From Pocillopora verrucosa (Eukaryota > Cnidaria > Anthozoa > Scleractinia > Pocilloporidae), in NCBI RefSeq assembly GCF_036669915.1, contig NC_089315.1, positions 26,506,432 to 26,570,431 of the forward strand: DNA of 64,000 nt, read 5' to 3'. The position numbers and the translations under genes are program-made. Each line of letters begins with the position of its first letter. Within the stretch, counting starts at the first letter, position 1. Below the pieces are notes generated by a model. It ran no database searches. It saw nothing but the letters and a program-made list of their open reading frames with translations, and was not told the origin of the DNA. Shown here piece after piece: positions 37,901 to 49,534 of this stretch.

Positions 37901-40900
37901 ATTTTAGCGAAAAGTTCTCTATTAATCATTTCTAGGAGTCAAAGGGTTAATTCCCATAATTATTATTATTTTTTTTTTATTATTATTACCAAGGAGACTA
38001 AGTGTTAATACTTCAACAACGCAAAATGAATCCAACAGTAAGATTCACTAACCTAGAGAAGAGCCAATTATGTGACAAGATTACTGCTTCCAAAAACTTT
38101 TTTCCATCATTCATCCCCCATATGCATACACACTTAAGACCACTTAAAACGTTCTCGACCAATCAGATGTAAAACCTCAACTTGGTCGCTCCTATCCAGT
38201 TTATGTCCACATTAAATCAAAAAGCGCGTTAACCCTTTAACTCCCAGAAGTGATTAATATCTAACTTCTCCCAACAATATCCAAACATTATCCAGCAAAC
38301 AGGTAATGAGAGTGATCAAACATATCAAGTAAAAGTTGTTGCCTTCATCTAACACAAAATTCTCGCAACTAATTTCTAATAAAATATGTAGTAGCTGGAG
38401 GGGAGAATTATCAATTAGAATTTGGAAGTTTAAGGGTTAATTTCATAAGTTTCAGAAACGCTCAATACTATGACTTCACTGACATCAAGTGACCAGAAAA
38501 GAAAAATATTTTTAAAAGGCAAGAAAAGATAACAAAATAACAAACCCAGAGAGAACGGCGGCAGTCTGCTAGTGCATTGATCTCACACGTAGCCTCAATG
38601 CGAAGTCCAGTCGTTTGATTGGTTGTTCCTGTCACACCAGTCACGGTGGTAGCAACATAACGATAAGTGTACCTTTGGTTGGGCACAAATCGTGTAAATG
38701 CTGGGAGAAAAAGAAAATGTCACGTCAATACGGGTTAGTTTTACAGATCACGTGCTAATGCATTACGCATGATCACGACCCCTCCACGTGAACACTTGTC
38801 TGTCTATCTTATTCCTTGTTCCTGTGCGTCATGGTGATTGCGCACGTTTTTCAACGCATTTCCGTAAAAACAAGTTGATTTGGCCGAGATCCACAAAAAA
38901 AAGACCACCTGGATTTCTAAATTAATTAGCCCAAAAGTTCCTCTGGTAATCCTATGCCTTTGATTCATGCGTTTTTTGCCCAAATTCTTTATCTCGCAAC
39001 CTTTGAATCCTAACTTTGTCTACGTTTTTTTTGTGGCTCTACAGAACTCCAAATGTAAACTATCGAGGAAATCTCTTCGATTCAATATAACAGAAAACTG
39101 AAAGTTACCAATCGGCAATCGGCACGAATTCTTGTTTGTTGGTGTGTTTGGAGGGAAGGGGGCGTGTTGGGGGCGTGAACTGGTGCGTGTCGGGGGGCGT
39201 GTAAGGGGCGGATATTTGCTTTTTATTAATTGTAAAGCCGAAGTTTGGCACGAAAGGCTTTCAGGAGTTTGGCACGAAAGGCTATGATTTCTTTTTGAAC
39301 AGAAGTGACGAGATACAAAACGCCTCTTTTGCCCGTGAAAAGCGGAAAATGCATAAAAACACGAAGAATAAACTATTGGTTCAATTCACCCCGATTTAAA
39401 AACTAAATAAACCTTAATACGTCATGAGCTTACACGATAAAACTTTAAACGAACAATTGTCCACTTTTGAAATGCTTGTCTGGGCTCTTTGATCGTTCTT
39501 TTTAGTGTTGTTTATTTGTATCGTGCATTCCCTGAGTTATGGCGTGAAACAAATGTTCCTAACGCTTTGTCACGAGACTTGGCAAGAGGATAAATTCTCC
39601 TGATATATGTCAAATGTACTGACATGAATCATGTATCAAAACAATCATCAAATCTTTGACCTTTCAACAATGTCAAACGAAATTACTAAACGTGACCCGC
39701 AACCTGTTTCGCCAGATTGTCCTGCCATGGACGGAGGGAAAATTAACAATGACCGATTGGCGAATCCGAAGGCAGGTTTCAGATAGCAGATCTTTATCAC
39801 CTAAATTTTTTTTTAAAGAGTGGAGCGATTTCTTTAACCAAAGGTAACTGTAACCAATAATTGCAACTTGTATATTAAAGTTGATAGAACCAAGAAAGGT
39901 AAATAAAAAATACAAATGAGAAAATTTTATTAAGAAGAACATCTATAAACACCAAGTAAATGAGAACAATACTTTCTAGCTAGTTAAAAATAGTAAGACT
40001 TATCTGCGAAGGCTAGAATGTCAACTTAAATATGTTTTTTTTTCGAATCAATTTTTCCTATTGTCATAACTGGCATGACAAAGCAAGCCGAAACACGCAC
40101 TGATTTTGGTCACGTAACACAAACCTTTCACGTGAAACTTTTACTTTTCCACATGCACAACGAACAGAAGCGAGCTTTCCCCCTGATGTTCTGACGTCGG
40201 CAAAAAACCAAGGAGGCTCAATTACACCGGAAATATTACGTAATAACCAAACCATCATCGAGAAAAAGGGTTATTATGACTGCGTAATATTTGTGGAAGA
40301 ATCTGGAAATTTAGACGAGCTATCATGCGTACATCCGTGGAGAAAACGAGGTGTACATGTGATCGGATCATCTTCCACATACATGTCAACAGAGTAGGTC
40401 AAATCGTCCAAAGGTTTTTTTCGGGGTCAATTAACGCAAATAAACCGGAGCGGATCGAGCACTCAACACTTTTAAAATGGATTGAAAAACGGATGCAAAC
40501 TTTGCCTCATAGTGTTCTGGAGTTTTCCCCGCGATTTTTATTTACGCAGCAAAGATGTGTGCATTTTCGTTGTGTAAGAATTCTTTCGGATGTTATCGTT
40601 GTAATCCAATTCCGTTCTGCTCAGAACAATAGCAATTAGGAGGATTTTCGACGACAGAAGAGCAAAAATTCCTGATTGTGAGACAAACCGCAATTATTTA
40701 GTTTTATGAGATAGGCACCCTATGTTGGTGATCCTTTTCCTGTTAGTTTGATAACCGTTATACCATCAGCACGTAACACTAAGACACCCGAATACAGTTT
40801 ACAACGAAGAATTTTTTTCTTCTAAATAAATATTCATTTACTGTTGGATAGGAAACGATCTTTCACCGTTCTTATTCTATATCTCTCTCTCTCTCTCTTT

Positions 40901-42263
40901 CTTCTTTTTCCTTTTTTTATTCTGTTGATTAAATCAACTCTGTGAAAAGAGAACAAGAGTCGCCACCAACCCTAACCGTAAGCAAAGAAATCTAATACTT
41001 TAACTTTTGCAGAGTACCTTGATCGCAGATTTCTTCTTCTTTGCTGATTGGCACTGGAACTGCAAAGAAACAGATGGCAAGCTAGTAAGGATAAGCCCTT
41101 CAGACACAGGCAGCCCAAGCGCTGTGGAAATATCTATTATGCTAAATATGTGTGTTAATTGAGGAAATCAAAGTTAATTTTCCATAGTTTCTCGTCTACG
41201 TGCTCGTCTGCGGTAAAAACGCCCTTTAGCTACTAAAGTCGATATTTCCTGTAGTATTGCTCGCGATTTGAACCGTTATGCTTCAAATTTCATGCCCTCT
41301 AGTGTTCCTTGGAGATATCGTTGTCACGCAAAATATAACGTCTGGAAGCTACGTATCGTTTTGTCGAGGCTACCTTTTGCCTCTCAATCGGCTTTCAAGC
41401 CATCCTGGTAGAATACATTTTTGTCTTCAAAGGAAACAAATTTTACGAATCGGTGCAGCTTTCGGCTGCAGGGCACAGAGTAGCCATGGATTGAAAAGAT
41501 TGTACAAGTTACATTTTGCGTGATTATGAATTTTTTTAATGATGCGCAAGTGATTAAAATCTGAAGTTGAGAGGTTCAAGTCCCGAGCCACACTCCAGAA
41601 AATATTGACTTAGTTTACCAAATGAGTGATTTTGTTACAAATATACAAACACACAGACTTCAAAGTAAGGAAACGTTGGGTTTGTGCCTCTGTTAAGACA
41701 TCTATTCGGTAATTTTCATGATGCAGGAACCCCCAAGATATGTTTGGGCTGCCTGTGACTTAGGTATTTGCTAGGAATTTCCACTGAGGGTTTTCCCGTG
41801 AATTTGAGCTGGTCAAACTTTGGTTTCGTTGAACTGAATAGAAATAAGCCCATGGCTTTAAGCCGCACCGAAAAACAAGTCAAGAAAACTAATGGAAAGA
41901 TATCACCTACGTCATCGAAAATCGAACGGTACGGATGGCGTTGAAATTATTTTCCAATATATCCGGTGTTCTTAAGAAATTTTCCTACGCAATAGATCCA
42001 AGTTCTTAGGCTAAACGCAAAAATGGACTAAAAGAAAACAATACTGGAATAAAGATTGGGAGGTTATATTTGCACAAGAACTTACAGGGCCGAAAATAAA
42101 CGAAAAAGGAAAGAAAGTAGCAACGATTCGCTAAAAAATAACAGAATAGGAATTATGGAGCACAACAAAATATTTCCACCAAACACAAGACCTAACTTAG
42201 AGAAACATTTCTCTTACCTGCCAGAGCTCCACCAACCAGCAGAAAAGCAATAAGAACTCTCAT
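19959..42263 (-). CDS. Vitellogenin/apolipophorin-like large lipid-transfer protein, hyper-N-glycosylated (24 exons)
   Basis: Secreted lipid carrier of the large lipid-transfer protein superfamily. Exons: 42263-42218, 41059-41018, 38700-38546, 37516-37271, 36428-36276, 35353-35214, 35064-35000, 34225-33943, 32947-32779, 32551-32444, 32300-31852, 31638-31535, 31426-31119, 30750-30401, 30122-29940, 29540-29474, 29301-25622, 25421-24727, 24403-23990, 23520-23288, 22699-22546, 21690-21372, 20993-20793, 20295-19959. Every phase matches; 8,901 nt, 2,966 residues. Order: signal peptide (MRVLIAFLLVGGALAG); vitellogenin-N module about 30-650 (RYTYRYVA, VDVTGNCTSEYKIV, alpha-helical AYLLDAFTQCGTTPCLRYII and DPEVRLQAYLALMKYP); sequon-rich region about 956-2414; VWD about 2415-2560; Cys-rich link; vWA-like about 2690-2850; Cys-rich tail. 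Whether it is yolk vitellogenin or a circulating apolipophorin cannot be decided by eye. The N-terminal module assignment is firm; the middle is unlike any family member I know. Confidence 0.9.
20793..21690 (-). other. vWA-like domain of the lipid-transfer protein, metal site lost
   Basis: Two exons (21690-21372, 20993-20793) read SKVDIVFVCSEGEDMEPVAA, then FGLVGFSG, then YLGLMKAAEYPFRPAASK-LIVLVTNS and ALKDIGARLVLIG. This is the strand-helix order of a von Willebrand A fold. The canonical DxSxS metal motif after the first strand is replaced by C-S-E-G-E, so divalent-metal ligand binding is unlikely. This domain lies C-terminal to the VWD. Confidence 0.7.
23990..24403 (-). other. VWD domain exon of the lipid-transfer protein
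   Basis: The exon encodes GMIFGKNIYTFDKRYFRFPW, then a Cys and the SRDFKDGNFTIL segment, VIVIITRDALVNIHRNGEVI and FGFSVECDMEHFVCSYEVSG. This is the standard VWD layout at the C-terminal end of vitellogenins and apolipophorins, which helps fix the gene family and direction. Confidence 0.85.
24727..29301 (-). other. Sequon-saturated region: exons 17 and 18 of the lipid-transfer protein
   Basis: Exon 17 (29301-25622) is 3,680 bp without a stop or intron, against a typical 65-450 bp for its neighbours. By hand count it holds about 134 N-X-S/T sequons in about 1,226 residues, and exon 18 about 20 in 231. Sequons are spaced every 6-15 residues. They alternate with aromatic and branched hydrophobic residues (for example NTTWMYNHEVRNVSLNITYL), the pattern of amphipathic beta strands. 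Cys are few. The position corresponds to the beta-sheet lipid-binding region of related proteins. Many long ORFs on the opposite strand are shadows. Confidence 0.88.
33740..33935 (+). mobile_element. TTAA-type miniature element, family A copy 4, touching a splice donor
   Basis: TTAGCCCTTTGACCCCTAAG start, CCTTACCACATCATCCCTG, GTATAGAGAACAGTATGG and ATATGCATACTAATGTTAAA end. The right end is cut about 7 bp short of the exon 8 boundary (33943) of the lipid-transfer gene, inside the donor side of the intron. Confidence 0.8.
35505..35600 (+). mobile_element. tRNA-derived SINE fragment
   Basis: TTATCTCAGCGGTAGAGCAT resembles an A-box and GAGGTTCGATTCC a B-box, followed by CCATGGATATTCGGC and a T-run. 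It lies in the lipid-transfer gene intron 5 (between exons 36428-36276 and 35353-35214). Confidence 0.6.
35628..35737 (+). mobile_element. tRNA-derived SINE head with cloverleaf-like ends
   Basis: GGCTTCGTAGCTAGGTTGG opens and ATCCCTACGAAGCC closes a tRNA-like unit with a 7-bp acceptor stem (GGCTTCG/CGAAGCC) and a GGTTCAAATCC B-box. The tail CTGAATTTTCCAGGCTTC follows. The T stem is mismatched and the anticodon arm is poor, so it is a SINE rather than a working tRNA. Confidence 0.65.
35738..35947 (+). mobile_element. TTAA-type miniature element, family A copy 5 (best ends)
   Basis: TTAACCCTTTAACCTCTAAG at the left and TGGGTGTAAAGGGTTAA at the right give the clearest inverted ends of the family (TTAACCCTTT/AAAGGGTTAA). 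It sits directly against the preceding SINE. Confidence 0.85.
37740..37952 (+). mobile_element. TTAA-type miniature element, family B copy 3
   Basis: TTAACCCTTTCACTCCTAAG to GGAGTCAAAGGGTTAA, with AGATCTGATTGCTAATTCTC inside. Inverted TTAA ends are intact. It lies in intron 3 of the lipid-transfer gene. Confidence 0.85.
38230..38441 (-). mobile_element. TTAA-type miniature element, family B copy 4 (opposite orientation)
   Basis: Ends TTAACCCTTTAACTCC and TTTAAGGGTTAA. The body is the reverse complement of copies 3 and 5 (TGGAGGGGAGAATTATCAAT, AACATTATCCAGCAAACAGG). It lies in the same intron as copy 3, about 280 bp away, so the two form a large inverted pair. Confidence 0.85.
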
Positions 42264-42340
42264 TTTGCACCGAATTTTCGTGCAAGAGCTACTGGGATGA
42301 GCTACGAGTAGCTACTAAAGCAGTTTGCCAAAACTCATCT

Positions 42341-42347
42341 TTTTATA
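42341..42347 (-). promoter_or_regulatory. TATA box of the vitellogenin-like gene
   Basis: TATAAAA on the minus strand within GTCAGTATAAAAAGATG, about 80 nt upstream of the ATG at 42263. This predicts a transcription start near 42312 and a 5'-UTR of about 50 nt on the signal-peptide exon. Confidence 0.6.
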
Positions 42348-45300
42348 CTGACAGTACATCAACGATGCCGGTGGTGTAACAAGATATCTTAGGCATTCTA
42401 TCTTATTACAAACTCTAACGAATATCCGGTGTTAATCTAGGATTACAATATTCACAGGAATGCTGGGAAAGAGAACTTAAAATAATCAGCTGCCCTTCAC
42501 CCTTGATCTTAATATTAGAAAAATGATATCGTCTATATAGATTTTAAATGATTTCGGTGCAATATTTCTTTTTGACAATAATTTTACAGTTCGTGTGGGC
42601 TTTTTTAACCTGAAGGTCATCTCCAACTTGATGTAGTTTGCATTTTAAATACAATTTTTTTCAGGTTTGTTATTCGATGTGTTAAGCGTTGATCGCTTTT
42701 GCTCTTCCAGTGTTGATAGGTTTGTGATGCAAGGCAGACAAGATATCGAAGAACAGAGCCTAAGGAACAACCAAACTTGAGGTGTTTAGCTTCATTTCCG
42801 GTCCTTGTATCGCAAAATATCCCCAGAGTCGAGGAAGGGGAGTAGGGTGGGGCAAAATTAACCATGCTGCAGATACAAAACTAACTGCAAAAAGCTAAGT
42901 CGGATTTAAAGATTGGGTCAATGGGTCATGATATTTCTACTTCAGAAGAACAATTCTTAGAAATGAAAATGAAATCGAAAGCCAATCTAGCTTCCTTTTA
43001 GAAATAGAATTACCGACCTGAATGTAATAACCCTCTGTGGTAATAAACACTTTTGTCCCAAAAAGGTTATAATTTTTTTTTCTGATTTTTTTAAAATATT
43101 GAACCGGCTATTGAAAATCCTTAGGTCTCTTGCAACACTTGATGTAGTCCCTCAGGTTGTTTTCCTAATTCGATTTTTTTTCTACATTGCGTTAATTTTA
43201 GTCCGTGACTCATGCCAATGTTCTCATGTGAAAACTGTTAACAGGACAGGCTGGAAAACATGCATAGTAACTCTACTTTGCACGAGCTCGAGGTTTCCCT
43301 CCTCGTTTTCCAGAACGAATTCGAACAGAGGCTAATGCTTGACTGTCATCACATCTATATCATGAGGCTAGCATGAAGGCACTTAGCACGTACTTTTTAA
43401 CTTTCAACTTTTCTTTTACATAAGCAAAAAGAAGACAAGTGAAAGTAGAACCAAGGCTAAGAGGACTTGATCATGGAATCTAAATCCTAAGGTAAAGGTT
43501 GTCTGCAGCGTGAAACGCACTTACGAGTACTAAAGAAAGTAGGGGTAAAAGAAAAATTACCATTTTATTTTATGAGTGGAGTCTCAAGTAACAAGGTACG
43601 TGAAAAGTCACAGCAGGGAAGGATCCCTGGAAGAGGGAATACACCCTTCAATATGATGCTTAAATATTACTCCCTGATAAGGCCGAGAACATTTGCGCTT
43701 TGAAATAACCTCTACGTCACAAGTTTTCCAAGTCTTAAAGGAAGACGTTAAAGACTTATCTGTAAAACTTTTAAAATATCCAAAATATGTGTGTTTATTT
43801 GGTCGCATATAGTCTGCACATTACCTGCGAATTTTGATCAAACACTCGTGACTTTCAGCGATTGAAAGGTACACTATAGACCCCAATGTGCTCCAGTTAA
43901 CCCTTAAATCACTTGAGGGTGCAACAGAATGCATCTAAAAATCCTTCTGATTAAAAAAAGTACATTTATGACGACGGAAGACACTGAAAAATTATGATCT
44001 GTTTTCCTTTTAGAGCTGAAATGGGGAATGCCGCTTCGAAAACCTCCTATGGAGCATGCTTGTAAAAAAAATTTGCACTTAAACATTTTACCAGGTCTTT
44101 AACAAATAAATAAAAAGGAAAAGAAAAGAGAAAAAAAGCAGCATCTATTTAAAAGTTAAAGAAAGACACGCTCGCGAAGATAGAAAACAAAAGTCGGCTC
44201 TTATGAACAAAATGTTATTTTCATAGTTCAGAATCAGAGATTTTTTTAAGTGCTTCTTAACTGATGGTTAACAGCTTTCTAAAAAAAGGAATAAGAAGCA
44301 TATAATCCGTGAAAGAGGGAGATGGATCAAGCTTGCATCTGTAATATGAGGAGACACCTTTACCGATTGGGATGAGAAAGGCGACTTTAAGTCTCGTAAT
44401 TAGAGCAATCGGGAGAATCAATTGACTGATCCTCTTTTAATGTCATGTACTGAGCCGGAGGTTATCTTGCCGGTCTCTGATTGCACTGGAAAAACATTCG
44501 GATATCACGTGCAAACTGCAAAGCTTTCTTTGTTCGCTGGCTGCAGCAACTTCAAGGTTGAAATTTCCTACTATTGTTATGTTTTTTTCCTCAGATGTAA
44601 GAAAGCTGATTAGAGAAGTCATCTACATCTATCTGTTTAATTTTGTTTGTAGCCAGACCAGAATGGGTTTTCTTTAGAACCAAATTTTCAGTCATTACGA
44701 GTGGTAAGTCACTATTTGTTATTCAGAAATGACCAGTCATGTGGTTATTGTCACGTAATTTCCTCATTAATCTAATTAATTACAGAGATTTCCTTTACCA
44801 TACATGTACGCCGGCCAGAAATAGCGCATCGTCATCTTTGCATTGCCTTGAAGGGCTTTTTAAAACATGAATGTCATTAATGTATTTCAGCCAAATTCAG
44901 GATGATTGGCACCTTTCAACGTACAGATTCCTTCACCCCAAGTGAAAATACCATGGAACTATCGACGAAAGTCATGTGGATATTGCTAGCGCCTCGTTAA
45001 GATATAAACCGTTTTAAACTGTCTTATGAGAATTACGCGATGGAATACAGTAGGGAACTGCATGTTGGGAAAAAATGTTAAAAAAAATGAAAGGAATTGT
45101 TAGGGAAACATTTTATGGTTAATGACTTTTGAAATCCTTCAAAAATGTAAAAGAGTGCTCGCCGGATTTCTGCACGACGCTTATGGGGGTAAAATAAATG
45201 CTGTGGTTAATACTTGTCTTCTCCTATTTAACTTGACTTTGACCTTTCGTTAGCAAAAGCCATAAGAATTTCTTTTTTAAAAAATGCATTTCCGAGGCCA

Positions 45301-48229
45301 CAACCGGCTTAGGTTAGAAAACGATAAAGCAGATAGTATATTCTTACACAGCGGGAATCATCTAACTTGAGTTGCTATCAACATAATACATCTAAACATA
45401 GTTCGTTTGGGCTTGAATTTCTAATCTGGAAAATCAAGTTTGTACATGTAGTTTGAGAGAAGTAATGAGTTTGTTCACGTGCAAAATACGTGCTTCATAA
45501 ACCTGAGAGATCTTGAGAAATCATAGATACGTCAACAAGCACGCCAACGCACGGGAGAGAACTAGTTTTTAACTGAAAATATCTGAAAAAATCACCATCG
45601 AGTATTACAAAATTACAGTGGCTTAGTAGCGACATAGCAGACCTCTCTTTTATTCTATACCTCATTCTAGGCCACCGTGAGAAACACGGCCGAAACAACG
45701 AACTTCGATCACAGGGTTCCAATGTCGTTGGCCGGAGGTGATGTTGATAGGCAAGGCACATGCAAGACCTTTTATCTCCTCCCTTTGAATCATGGTCACA
45801 ACAAATCTTTTGGCGTTAGTGAATAAAAAAGTATATATATTTTACGTTTGTTCGTATTTAAATTTATTTAAATACAAATAACATTAATTGCGCCAAGAAT
45901 TATTGCACAGTCAAAAATAAATCTACATTGCACACTCCTCTTTGATTTCTTTCACAGCCGCTTTTTAGGATGTCATGCAACACTTTTTCTTCTCTAAACA
46001 CTGTCCGGATATCTACACAAAGTTGGTCTTAAAGGCGAGATGGACCATCATTTGACCAAAGCTCTAAGATCTTTATTTGAATTTATAAAATGTGAAATGC
46101 CTGCAAACTAGTTTGCCGCTTCCAAAGCTGAAAATTTTAACTATTCAGCGATCCATATCAAAAATGTTTGCATAATAATGTGGCTACGACTAAGATGGTC
46201 ATGGCACAATTAGTTGAACTTGCTTCTCAAGGAACATGTAGCGAAATTCTCCTTACAATAACATATTCTTGTTTTCTAATGAACCAGAAGCCTCGGGAAA
46301 ATTGATATTCCATACCGTTCCTACTGTGTACTGTTTCTTCTTTGTCTAACCTCCTATATTTCCTCTACCCTTTAACTCCCAAGATCTGATTGCCAATTCT
46401 CCCCTCTAGCTGCTACACATTTCCTTGTAAATAAGTTACAAGAATTTGGTGTTGGATCGAGATAACTACTTCGACCTGATAAGTATGAGTATTCTCATGA
46501 CCTGCTTGCTGGATAATGTTTAGAAATTACAGGGAGAAGTTACACGTTAATCACTTTTGGGAGCTATGTGGTTGAAAGAGCTTTAGCATAAGGAGCCCTG
46601 TAGGGATCTCTATTTTAGTAAACAAACTGGTCTAGTGACGAAGAAATTCTTTATCACTTCAGATTAAACATTCCATACATAGTCTAACATTAACCTGAGG
46701 ACCTAAAAAAGAAATACCTCTTACCCCTTTACGTACGTTCAGTCTTTTTCTTTACGCATTAGCCCTGACTCTGATGACTTTTTCTCTTCGCTCCCCCCCC
46801 CCCCTCTCCCCCCCCTCTCCCCCCCCCCCCCATTCCATTACCCACTCTACCACCGTTGTTCTTCCCCTCTTGGGTCGATTTTTCAAGATTAAATAGTGGT
46901 CCATTATTTCTCTTGGTTATATAATTGATTTGGGATGCCACCCTTGAGAAAAAGTTTCCAACCTTAAAATTCTTGCCCCGACTTGACACAAAGTTACCGA
47001 GTGCGATCTCGAACATTCGAAGGGGGACTCACGAAGGACAAGGCCAAACTGGGCTTGTATGCTTTCAGTATCAATTGACGACAAAAATTCATAAACGCAA
47101 ATGTAATAAGCTAAGAACCAGCCTACACTGTGCGTTGGCAGAAAAAAAACAAAGAAAAAAAAAGCTCCAGAAACTGTTTGTGTCATTAGAAAGGAAATAC
47201 ATAGCCAGAAATTATAATAATAATTGGTTTGATCGAATTGATATTTAGTGCGTTATCGATAGTTGCTTCTGAATCAGTAATGAAGAAGTAAGAGGTGGAG
47301 TTTTGAACCGCAAAACATGAAGATTTGTGATACTAATCCTGGTGGGTGCCCCACGCTTTGTTTTGCTTTGTTTTGTTTTGTTTTTTGCTTTTTCGCTCGC
47401 TCGAACGTCTCCCTTTATTACTCAATCAAAAATGTTTACAGCCTATCTTTGGAACGCATGACGAAGCGAAACTTCAAGATCAACAGTGTCGAAAGTGCAT
47501 GAGGACGTAACTACCCAACCTCGCAAAACTATTGGGATTTTGAAGCTTGGGGGAGGTTTGAGGGATTTTTCTTATGTCTTTCCATATTAGGTGATTTGAT
47601 TCCTACCTTTTGGAAATGTTCTAATGTCCATAATTTAGATGATAGTCCGTCTATTAGTCTCCTGTGGGATGTCTCACAATTTTGGGGTAGCGTTGCGTCA
47701 GGTACTCAGTGAAACGTTTTCGATGAAGACTTTAACATAACAATTTTCTAGTATTTCTAAAAACATTCAGTTCGAAATCAGAATATTCGAGCTATAATTT
47801 TTTCTCTCATAAATTATCTTATTTATTCTTCCTATTTAGTCAGTTTAGCTCAGCTTATTTCGTGTTTATTTTCGCGTTCAGAGTTTTGGCAACAGTTACT
47901 TTTCTTTGTACAGCTATAGGCCTTTAGTAAAACACTTCAGCGGTTGGGCGTTCTAAAATCGTACCATATGAATTTACATCACAACGATACGAAAGGATCC
48001 CGGTGGCAAAAGAAGCAATTGTTTTGAAAACTCCTAATGGCAACGAGGAAACAAAAAATGAACGCATTTGACTAAAACTGCCATTGGTTACTTTACAAAA
48101 TGCTGGCGTTGACTCTCAAAGTATAAAAGCTGCTTAGCACAAACGACCTACATTATACCTAAGAAATTGGAAGATCTTAAGTTCTTCCTTATGGCACCTG
48201 AAAGAATCTGAAATACTTACTGCTTTGGT
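42348..48229. other. Gene-poor stretch
   Basis: I see no exon with a recognisable family signature on either strand. It contains a family B element (46366-46577) and a C-rich tract (46791-46831) with runs of 7-12 C. The small ORFs (43608-43808, 45495-45761, 46925-47248) look like chance. Confidence 0.45.
46366..46577 (+). mobile_element. TTAA-type miniature element, family B copy 5
   Basis: CCCTTTAACTCCCAAGATC start, GCTACACATTTCCTTGTAAA, GAATTTGGTGTTGGATCGAG, CCTGCTTGCTGGATAATG, and a decayed GTGGTTGAAAG end. It is the longest, least eroded internal sequence of family B. Confidence 0.8.
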
Positions 48230-48435
48230 ATAAAAATCTCCCTCAAGGCTTATTTTATCATTCCTTACGAAACGACACTCTCACCCGTCAGCGCATTATT
48301 TTTAAGATTTTACTGTACACCTTCAAGGCACTCCATGGTGCGGCTCCAACGTACTTGACTGGGCTCATCAGTCCTTATGTTCCTAGGCAAGCTCTCAGGT
48401 CTGCTGACCAACTTCTACTACGCTTATCTCGTGTT
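48230..48435 (+). mobile_element. LINE reverse-transcriptase C-terminal fragment
   Basis: In frame: LTRQRIIFKILLYTFKALHG, then APTYLTGLISPYVP and LRSADQLLLRLS. This is the typical C-terminal stretch after the RT domain in CR1/L2-like LINEs (LPVRxRIxFKI...KALHGLAP...LRSS). The core RT is absent and the frame ends within the repeat array to the right. Confidence 0.7.
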
Positions 48436-48570
48436 CTCCTAACCTTCCACGTGTTTACATCAGGCCATGTAAACACGGAAACCATTTTATATTTCTTCAT
48501 TGTAACGCAAACTGTCAGTGTCGCTGATGTTCTTGCAATGAAGTGACTAAACTTGAAATCATTAAACGTA

Positions 48571-49330
48571 AGGCAGTCCGATATTTTTCCATATTTCTCT
48601 TCGAAATTCAAAAAACATTTATACGAAAATGTTCTACCTTTATTTACAATCCTCAAGCGCTTCCAGGCAGCCCAAAATTTCGAACTTGATATTTTTCGCT
48701 AACCCTGTTTACAAAGCATGAAGCCATCCAAGCGCTTGACACTTCCAGGTAGCCCAAAATTTCGAACTTGATATTTTTCGCTAACCCTGTATACAAAGCA
48801 TGAAGCCATCCAAGCGCTTGACACTTCCAGGTAGCCCAAAATTTCGAACTTGATATTTTTCGCTAACCCTGTATACAGAGTATGAAGTCATCCAAGCGCT
48901 TGACACTTAAATACTTTTCAATGACACGGTTGGACTCGGTCCTCAAATAATTCCATATTTCTCTTTGAAATATACCAATTTTTCGTCGGAACACATTGTA
49001 CCTTCATTTAATATCCTCAGGCGCTTCTAGAAAGTGAAAAAATGCCAACTTTATCCGTTTCGCTGACCTTGTACACAGAGTGCGAAGAGATCCAAGCGTG
49101 ACTCTAAGAAAATTTTCACCGTACATTACCGGACACGGTCTTTGAATAACAAAACGTCCGGTAGTCTGATATTTTTCCATATTTCTCTATGAGAAATACC
49201 AATTTCTATTGGAAAATATTTTATTTTCATTTAGAATCCTCAAGCGCTTCTAGAAAGTGAAAAAATTTGACCGTTGTCCTTTTCGCCGACTCTGTTCACA
49301 GAGTGCGAAGAGATCAAAGCGTGACACCTT
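48571..49330 (+). repeat. Higher-order repeat of about 230 bp enclosing the 82-bp units
   Basis: Blocks beginning near 48571, 48930 and 49162 each carry TTCCATATTTCTCT, a diverged AATACCAATTT region, then a CTTCATTTA/TTTATTTACAATCCTCA segment and CGCTTC(T/C)A followed by GCTGACC/GCTAACC CTGT and AAGCATGAAG/AGTGCGAAG. Spacing is 232 bp between the last two and longer between the first two because of the extra 82-bp units. Confidence 0.65.
48657..48896 (+). repeat. 82-bp tandem repeat, three units
   Basis: Units at 48657-48732 (76 bp, shortened), 48733-48814 and 48815-48896 share CCCAAAATTTCGAACTTGAT and ATTTTTCGCTAACCCTGT. They are nearly identical, so the expansion is recent. They lie inside a larger repeat (next entry). 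Confidence 0.9.
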
Positions 49331-49534
49331 CGGATTCTTCCGGAAAAAGTTCAAAATACTGTAAAGGCACTGTAAAATGACGAACGGCGAATTCATTTAC
49401 CGTAAAGCAGTTGACTATATGTCCAGGATAGCTCTTGAGAAAGACAATTTTCGAAGGTTTTCAGTTACCTGGGAATTTCGTGTTACAGGAAATTGGGTCG
49501 CGGCGCGCGTTGCATCAAGGTTCGAAATGGGCCT

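Noticed and set aside
46759-47016. Gly-rich minus-strand ORF
   Set aside because: Arises from the poly-C tract at 46791-46831.
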